A DNA stretch of 64,000 bases from JAGVSV01 sp040766135 (GTDB lineage Bacteria; Bacillota; Clostridia; Christensenellales; Aristaeellaceae), in assembly GCA_040766135.1 (NCBI GenBank), contig JAXGRA010000002.1, positions 62,001 to 126,000 of the forward strand. Reading direction: 5' to 3'. Below are positions 59,329 through 64,000 of this stretch, piece by piece. The position numbers and the translations under genes were made by a program. The notes below the pieces were generated by a model. The model saw only the letters and a program-made list of their open reading frames with translations. It ran no database searches and was not told where the DNA came from. Position 1 is the first letter of the stretch. Every line of letters begins with the position of its first letter.

Positions 59329-60529
59329 AGGGATCCTCCTTTATCGTACGCAGGGTATTGACCTCCACCCTGCCGTCGTGCAGCATTACTGTCATATGTT
59401 GGGAAGCCATGTCCACGCTGGTCACCGGCGTATCGCCATCCAGCACAATGGCATATCCGCGGCGCAGCGTAGATATCGGGCCTGTGGCCGTCAAGCGGCC
59501 GGTAAGCTGCTCCAACCGGGCTTTGCCCTGTTCTATCGCACGTTCGGCACGGCTGTCCATGCGCTGACGGCACATTGATACACGCGCAGTTAACAGCGCC
59601 AGCGCGGCCTCGGGGCGGCGCGCTTGCAGGCGTGCATCCACTTCGGACAGGCGCATGGCCCGCTGCGCAATCAGCGCCTCCCCTGCGCCAACCAAGGCGC
59701 TGGACAGAGCTTGCACCTGGCGCAACAGCTCCAGCCGATCGGGTATGGCCAATTCCGCTGCGGCAGAGGGCGTGGGCGCGCGCATATCGGCGGCAAAGTC
59801 CGCCAGCGTGATGTCTGTTTCGTGCCCCACGGCGGAAATCACGGGCTTGGGGCAGGTCGCGATGGCGCGCACCACCTGCTCCTCATTGAACGCCCATAGA
59901 TCCTCCATGCTGCCGCCGCCGCGCCCCACGATAACCACATCCACCTGCGGCAGGGCTGCCACCTCGCGGATGCCTGCGGCAATGTCCTCCGCCGCGCCTT
60001 CGCCCTGCACCTGAGCAGGCCGCAGGATAAGACCAACGCCGGGAAACCTGCGCGCAGCAACGGTGCGGATATCGTGCAGCACCGCCCCTGTGCCGCTGGT
60101 CACAATGCCCACCGCGCGCGGCAACAGCGGCAGCGGACGCTTGCGCGCTGCGTCAAACAGCCCTTCACGGGTCAGCGCCTCCTTAAGCTCCAGAAAGCGC
60201 TGGTACAAATCGCCCACGCCCTCCTGCATGGCACCCTCGGCATAAAACTGATAGCTGCCCGAGGCTGTATACAGCCCGACTGAGCCCATCAGCACCACAC
60301 GCATGCCATCCCTGGGCACAAAACGCAGCAACTGGTTGTGCTGCCGGAACATCACACAGGCAATGCGGCTTTTTTCGTCCTTGAGCGAAAAATACCAATG
60401 GCCGGAAATGTGCTGTTTGAAGTTGCTGACCTCGCCGCGTACAGCAATGCCGCGCAGCATGGGATCGCCCGCCAGCAGTTTGCGGACGTATTCGTTTAGC
60501 TCTTGTACGCTTAGCGCGCTTGCCGGCAT
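59315..60529 (-). CDS. xseA: Exodeoxyribonuclease VII large subunit
   Basis: Catalytic subunit that degrades single-stranded DNA from both ends. The 404 residues have an OB-fold (about 1-100; SVQELNEYVRKLL, GHWYFSLKDEKSRIACVMF), the catalytic domain with GIVTSGTGAVLHDI and VGRGGGSMEDLWAFNEE, and the helical region. The end overlaps xseB by 14 bases and the start overlaps folD by 19. Confidence 0.96.
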   Translation of the reverse strand: MPASALSVQELNEYVRKLLAGDPMLRGIAVRGEVSNFKQHISGHWYFSLKDEKSRIACVMFRQHNQLLRFVPRDGMRVVLMGSVGLYTASGSYQFYAEGAMQEGVGDLYQRFLELKEALTREGLFDAARKRPLPLLPRAVGIVTSGTGAVLHDIRTVAARRFPGVGLILRPAQVQGEGAAEDIAAGIREVAALPQVDVVIVGRGGGSMEDLWAFNEEQVVRAIATCPKPVISAVGHETDITLADFAADMRAPTPSAAAELAIPDRLELLRQVQALSSALVGAGEALIAQRAMRLSEVDARLQARRPEAALALLTARVSMCRQRMDSRAERAIEQGKARLEQLTGRLTATGPISTLRRGYAIVLDGDTPVTSVDMASQHMTVMLHDGRVEVNTLRTIKEDPFAEQ

Positions 60530-61356
60530 GCCGCCTCCAGCGTATTTTCCATCAGCATGCTGATAGTCATCTTGCCCACACCGCCGGGCACCGGTGTAAT
60601 ATAACTTGCAACCTCGGACACGGCATCAAAGTCCACATCGCCGCATACCTTGCCATCCACGCGGTTGACGCCCACGTCAATCACAACCGCACCGGGCTTG
60701 ACCATATCGCGGGTGACAAAGCGTGGCTTGCCAATGGCGGCCACCAAAATATCTGCACGCCGGGTGATGCTGGGCAGGTCCTTTGTACGGGAGTGGCAGA
60801 TGGTGACGGTGCAGTGCTCCTGAAGCAGCAGCATGGCCGCCGGCTTGCCCACGATGTTGGAGCGCCCAATGACCACGGCCTTCTTGCCCACCAGGGGGAT
60901 TCCGGCCTTTTTCAGCATATACAAAATGCCCTTGGGCGTGCAAGCAATGACGCCAGGCAACTCCGTAAACAAGCGCCCGGCATTGTCGATATGGAAGCCG
61001 TCCACATCCTTTTCGGGCAGTATCCGGGACAGCACCTTGGCCTCATCCATATGTTTGGGCAGCGGCAGCTGCACCAGAATGCCGTGAATTTTGGAGTCTG
61101 CATTCAGTCGCTCTATTTGGGCAATCAGATCGTCCTGTGCCACATCCGCAGGCAGCTTGATGACCTCGGAATAGATGCCGATGGTGTCGCACATTTTTTT
61201 CTTGTTGCGCACATAGATTTCGCTGGCCGGGTTTTCTCCCGCCAGAATGACGGCCAATCCGGGCACAATGCCCTGCTTGCGCAATTCCTTGACGCGCTCA
61301 GCCTGCTCTAAGGTGAGCTGTTCCGACATCAGCTTGCCGCTTAAAATTTCTGCCAT
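60511..61356 (-). CDS. folD: Methylenetetrahydrofolate dehydrogenase/cyclohydrolase FolD
   Basis: Interconverts methylene-, methenyl- and formyl-tetrahydrofolate with NADP. The 281 residues contain YVRNKKKMCDTIGI with the catalytic Lys, PLPKHMDEAKVL, KDVDGFH and VIGRSNIVGKPAAMLL. GGAGGAACCATCATG precedes the start. It overlaps the Kae1-like gene by 16 bases. ThyX elsewhere in the window uses its methylene-tetrahydrofolate product. Confidence 0.97.
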   Translation of the reverse strand: MAEILSGKLMSEQLTLEQAERVKELRKQGIVPGLAVILAGENPASEIYVRNKKKMCDTIGIYSEVIKLPADVAQDDLIAQIERLNADSKIHGILVQLPLPKHMDEAKVLSRILPEKDVDGFHIDNAGRLFTELPGVIACTPKGILYMLKKAGIPLVGKKAVVIGRSNIVGKPAAMLLLQEHCTVTICHSRTKDLPSITRRADILVAAIGKPRFVTRDMVKPGAVVIDVGVNRVDGKVCGDVDFDAVSEVASYITPVPGGVGKMTISMLMENTLEAACRQAR

Positions 61357-62303
61357 GATGGTTCCTCCGTTGTTTGTTGTTCTACGCCAATGAGTGCAAC
61401 GCCTGCAGCATTGTCGCCGGAATATTCCGGCAGCCCGAAATGAAGGTTCAGGCCGTAGCCGCGTTTAAGGTTGCGCTGCTGCATATGCCTGCGCAGCCAT
61501 TGTGAGGCTGCAACCCCGCCAAAGATCAGCACATCGCGCACAGCATGCGCTAGCGCAGCAGCATCCAACACGCGCAGCAGCGAACGGCTGATCACATCCA
61601 GCGTGTTGGCCGCAATGTCGGCTTTCGGCAGTACACCGGCCTTCACATCCTGAAGGGCCGCTGTTTCAGCGCCGGACAGATGAAACCCGCCCTCCCGAAT
61701 GCTGACCGCATAGCGGCCATTGGCCGCGCCGGACATGGCCAGCGCATCCAGCTGCGGGCCGGCCGGAAAGGATAGCCCCAGCGCCACGCCCACGCGGTCA
61801 ACCAGCTGCCCGGCATGCAGATCCAACCCCTTCGCCAGCAGGGCGATACTGCCGTCCCGTTCCTTAAGCAATATGTCCGTGGTGCCGCCGGACAGGTGCA
61901 CCGCCAGAAACCGCTTGGGCAACCCCGTGGTGCCGATCATCGCCGCGCGCAGATGCCCGCGCTGGTGCGTGGTTTCCACCACCGGCACCTGCCAGGCCAG
62001 CGCCAGGCTACGCGCTAAGGTTCGCCCCACCTCAAACACCGGCATGTAAGAATCCTCAGCATCCGAGGGCCGGGAAGAAACAGCCACAGCCTGTATGCTG
62101 TATCCTTCCGCCTGCGCCAGCACCTGGCTGAGCATGTCGGGAAACTGCCGCACATGTAAAAAAACGGCATCATTTTGCCGTAATCCCAAGGCACCCTGCG
62201 CTACGGGCAACAGACGTGAGGCGGACGACACAACGCGTCCCTGTTCATCGGCCAGCGCACAGGAAGTTTTGTACAAGCTGGTATCTATCCCCAGCACAGC
62301 CAT
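61341..62303 (-). CDS. Kae1/TsaD-like protein (peptidase M22 family paralogue)
   Basis: ASKHA-fold protein related to TsaD, which attaches threonylcarbamoyl to A37 of tRNA. The 320 residues contain LGIDTSLYKTSCALAD, the metal-binding HQRGHLRAA (HxxxH), VHLSGGTTDILL and FGGVAASQWLRR. The sequence is divergent from canonical TsaD, and Clostridia often carry such a paralogue by nusB-folD-xseA in addition to tsaD. So I leave the gene unnamed. ATG 62303 shares its A with the nusB stop; GTG 62306 is an alternative. Confidence 0.83.
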   Translation of the reverse strand: MAVLGIDTSLYKTSCALADEQGRVVSSASRLLPVAQGALGLRQNDAVFLHVRQFPDMLSQVLAQAEGYSIQAVAVSSRPSDAEDSYMPVFEVGRTLARSLALAWQVPVVETTHQRGHLRAAMIGTTGLPKRFLAVHLSGGTTDILLKERDGSIALLAKGLDLHAGQLVDRVGVALGLSFPAGPQLDALAMSGAANGRYAVSIREGGFHLSGAETAALQDVKAGVLPKADIAANTLDVISRSLLRVLDAAALAHAVRDVLIFGGVAASQWLRRHMQQRNLKRGYGLNLHFGLPEYSGDNAAGVALIGVEQQTTEEPSWQKF

Positions 62304-62704
62304 CACTGCCCGCCGCTCTCCCTCACATAGTTACCCAGCACGCCATTGATAAAACGCGCGTCGCTTTCTTCGGCATACAGGTGCGCCATATCCACCGCCT
62401 CATTGATGGCCACACTGTCGGGCACATCCGGGCAGGCTTCCAACTCCACCAGGGCCACATATAAAATGGCCTTGACCACGTTGGGGATGCGATCCACCGT
62501 CCAGCTTTCGCTGCGCTGGGCGATTGCTTGTTCCAGCTCTGCTTTTCGCGTCCGGACGCCAGTTACCAGGATGTCCAGATACCCTATGTCCGGGTCATCC
62601 TGTGGAAACTCAATCAAGTCTGTCAGCGTGGTTTCGCCGTCCCCGCCCAGCATCCATTCATATACCAATTGCATCGCCGCACGGCGTGCCGCATGTCGTG
62701 ACAT
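62303..62704 (-). CDS. nusB: Transcription antitermination factor NusB
   Basis: All-helical RNA-binding protein that works with S10 in rRNA antitermination. The 133 residues contain SRHAARRAAMQLVYEWMLGG, DRIPNVVKAILYVALVEL and AINEAVDMAHLYAEESDARFINGVL in part. It heads the nusB, Kae1-like, folD, xseA, xseB, ispA chain and lies 42 bases after the DUF2273 gene. Confidence 0.95.
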   Translation of the reverse strand: MSRHAARRAAMQLVYEWMLGGDGETTLTDLIEFPQDDPDIGYLDILVTGVRTRKAELEQAIAQRSESWTVDRIPNVVKAILYVALVELEACPDVPDSVAINEAVDMAHLYAEESDARFINGVLGNYVRESGGQ

Positions 62705-62746
62705 CCGATCCTACGCTACCCTTCGCACTTCCAATGCCGGAGGAAA

Positions 62747-63046
62747 TTATTCCTCCGCCTTGTTTTTTTGTTCCAGCGCTTTCTTGATTTTCTCAATCTC
62801 CTCGGCGCTGTAGGTTACCTTTTGCCCCTTGGGCGGGAACACGCGGTTGACCTGAGTGCTGATATCGCTGCGCAAATCCTTGCGCGAGCCGAGGAACGCA
62901 CCCGCAGCAGTCAACAGCAATACGACCAACGTTTTCCAGAACCCCAGCGTGACCAGCAGCAAGCCAAACACAAAGAAAACGGTTGCCATCAGGCAACATT
63001 TGCTGCATTTCAACCCTTCCAAGGTAACCTGTTCTTTATCCTGCAT
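62747..63046 (-). CDS. DUF2273 family membrane protein
   Basis: Small protein with two membrane segments (VFFVFGLLLVTLGFW and TLVVLLLTAAGAFLG), typical of the family that is nearly always next to amaP and asp23. ATG 63046 is chosen from the GGAGG 10 bases upstream, giving 99 residues. Two Cys near residues 14-18 (CSKCC) sit before the first segment. The charged C-terminal tail is helical. The role is unknown, presumably at the membrane in envelope stress. Confidence 0.85.
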   Translation of the reverse strand: MQDKEQVTLEGLKCSKCCLMATVFFVFGLLLVTLGFWKTLVVLLLTAAGAFLGSRKDLRSDISTQVNRVFPPKGQKVTYSAEEIEKIKKALEQKNKAEE

Positions 63047-63068
63047 GTTGTTGTCCTCCAACCTATCG

Positions 63069-63650
63069 TTACTCTGTTTGCTGCGGGGTCTGTTCCGCTG
63101 TAGTCCGCTGTTTGCTGCGGTCAAACAGCTTGCCCTGCGGCGCGCTGTCCACAGTTATGCGGATATCCGCAGCCTTGATGCCTGCACTGGCCTGCATCTC
63201 GCGCTGAATGGTCTGCTGAAGGTGCACGACTGCTTGGGGCAGGTCGATGCCCTGTATGGCAGTCACCCGCACCTCTACTTTCACCTGATCACGCTGACGG
63301 GCGACCTGCGTATCACGCAGGGTAAGGCCCGGCTGCAGGCGCACACAGCGCCTGACAATATCCTCCAGCGCGCGCACGGAGATGCGCATTTCGCCGTTGT
63401 CGGTCTGCGCCACAATCAAGCTATCCTGCCTGCGCCGCAGCTTGCGCAATAACGCCAGCACATAGCCCCCGAACAAAAACAGCAGCAACCCCAAAATGGG
63501 CAACGACCAGCGCGCCAGCACACCGGCAGTATCCGGGCGCGGCACGGTCAGCACGCCAATCAGGTTGCCGATCATGAGCAAAACCCCTGCCAGCAACGCG
63601 ACCAGCGCGCCCGCAAACAGCAGCAACCGGTCGGCTACGCTCAGCTTCAT
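63069..63650 (-). CDS. amaP: Alkaline-shock membrane anchor protein AmaP
   Basis: Anchors Asp23 to the membrane in staphylococci. The 193 residues begin with two membrane segments (LLFAGALVALLAGVLLMIG and LPILGLLLFLFGGYVLALL), followed by an Asp23-like domain (ISVRALEDIVRRCV, VKVEVRVTAIQGIDLPQAVVHLQQTIQ). It follows the acidic-tailed gene by 4 bases and precedes DUF2273 by 22. Confidence 0.88.
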   Translation of the reverse strand: MKLSVADRLLLFAGALVALLAGVLLMIGNLIGVLTVPRPDTAGVLARWSLPILGLLLFLFGGYVLALLRKLRRRQDSLIVAQTDNGEMRISVRALEDIVRRCVRLQPGLTLRDTQVARQRDQVKVEVRVTAIQGIDLPQAVVHLQQTIQREMQASAGIKAADIRITVDSAPQGKLFDRSKQRTTAEQTPQQTE

Positions 63651-63654
63651 GAGC

Positions 63655-64000
63655 TTATTCCTTCCGGGTGCGCCTGGTGGTCTTGCGGGTGGTCTTGGGC
63701 TTCTCCTCTACGGGCGCAGGAGCAGGCTCCTCGCTTGGCACATCAGCAGCGGGCTGAACGGTTGCTTCCGCTGCTGGTTCGTCCTGCGCAGGGGCTTTTT
63801 CCTCTGCGGATGGATCAAGCTGCTCCGGCGTTTCTGCCGGTGCTTCTGCCGGTGCTTCCTCGGCCGCAACGGCGGCAACAGGCGCTTCCGCGGGCGCTTC
63901 TTCTACGGGCGCAGGGGCATCCTTGCCGCGCTTTTTCCCGTCTTTTTTGTCCTCGCGCTTTTTATCCTCGGAACTTTCAGGCAGGCTCTGCCGTTTCACG
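63655..64000 (-). CDS. C-terminal part of a protein with Ala/Glu/Pro-rich tail (possibly Asp23/Gls24)
   Basis: The frame is open to the window edge, so only the last 115 residues are seen. They consist of a Lys/Asp/Glu-rich stretch, then an Ala-Pro-Glu-rich low-complexity tail with repeats such as EEAPAEAPA and a basic end (KTTRKTTRRTRKE). No domain is visible. Position 4 bases before amaP suggests an Asp23/Gls24 alkaline-shock protein with an unusual disordered tail, which is inference from context. Confidence 0.55.
   Translation of the reverse strand, partial: VKRQSLPESSEDKKREDKKDGKKRGKDAPAPVEEAPAEAPVAAVAAEEAPAEAPAETPEQLDPSAEEKAPAQDEPAAEATVQPAADVPSEEPAPAPVEEKPKTTRKTTRRTRKE

Noticed and set aside
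63780..63920. Repeat array resembling CRISPR or tandem DNA repeats
   Set aside because: It is Ala/Pro/Glu coding repetition in an open frame without constant repeat-spacer structure.

Overview
The window looks like a chromosomal stretch of a Clostridia-type Bacillota with moderately high GC. Evidence for this is the Firmicutes-style gene neighbourhoods (zapA/U32/mutS2; mrnC-thyX-rlmB-sigH; dnaG-rpoD-trmK-nif3; ylxM-ffh-rpsP-khpA-rimM-trmD; nusB-folD-xseA-xseB-ispA), a SAM-I riboswitch before metK, a Gram-positive LexA box and strong purine-rich Shine-Dalgarno sites. Many start codons are TTG or GTG. A Christensenellales-like lineage is possible, but that is inference. Nearly everything is housekeeping; the accessory material lies mainly around 26.5-27 kb and 35.5-41.5 kb.

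Layout. 1-4421 (minus): cyclophilin, zapA, U32 peptidase and a truncated mutS2. Divergent from it is the riboswitch-controlled metK. 5918-10678 (minus): a branched-chain amino-acid ABC transporter whose LivM and LivG are one fused protein. 10.8-17.8 kb: an rluA-like synthase and a HAD phosphatase (plus), convergent with yigZ, tyrS, plsY, der and a DUF512 protein. 17.97-23.3 kb (plus): tRNA-Ser, an AraC regulator fused by overlap to mrnC-thyX-rlmB-sigH, then a tRNA-Gly placed directly before tuf. 23.4-28.7 kb: a two-gene ABC transporter, ackA-rnhA, a tyrosine recombinase with a striking palindrome upstream, and SOS-controlled lexA.

28.8-35 kb (minus): transketolase, a DUF2461 protein that seems to start with ATT, and an FHA-FtsW/RodA-PBP operon. 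Then follow a five-tRNA operon, an unrecognised secreted protein, an insertion sequence with doubled terminal repeats, tRNA-Leu, a phosphodiester-glycosidase-like lipoprotein and an Lgt-family protein lacking key Lgt residues. An AT-rich small membrane protein, tRNA-Glu/tRNA-Gln and a large GH38 alpha-mannosidase complete that region.

44.8-64 kb is almost all minus-strand core genes: rnpB; a zinc-ribbon protein, nif3, trmK, rpoD, dnaG and dgt; trmD to ylxM, with a hairpin in the leader; thiI with its cysteine desulfurase; a DUF6106-like protein and a PAP2-like protein; ispA, xseB, xseA, folD, a Kae1-like protein and nusB. It ends in an alkaline-shock (DUF2273/AmaP) cluster cut by the window edge. 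No CRISPR array, prophage or defence island was seen. The most interesting signals are the recombinase palindrome with a third copy inside the recombinase gene, the ATT start, the degenerate Lgt protein, the structured 3' region of the insertion sequence, and leader hairpins at tyrS, tuf and ylxM-ffh.
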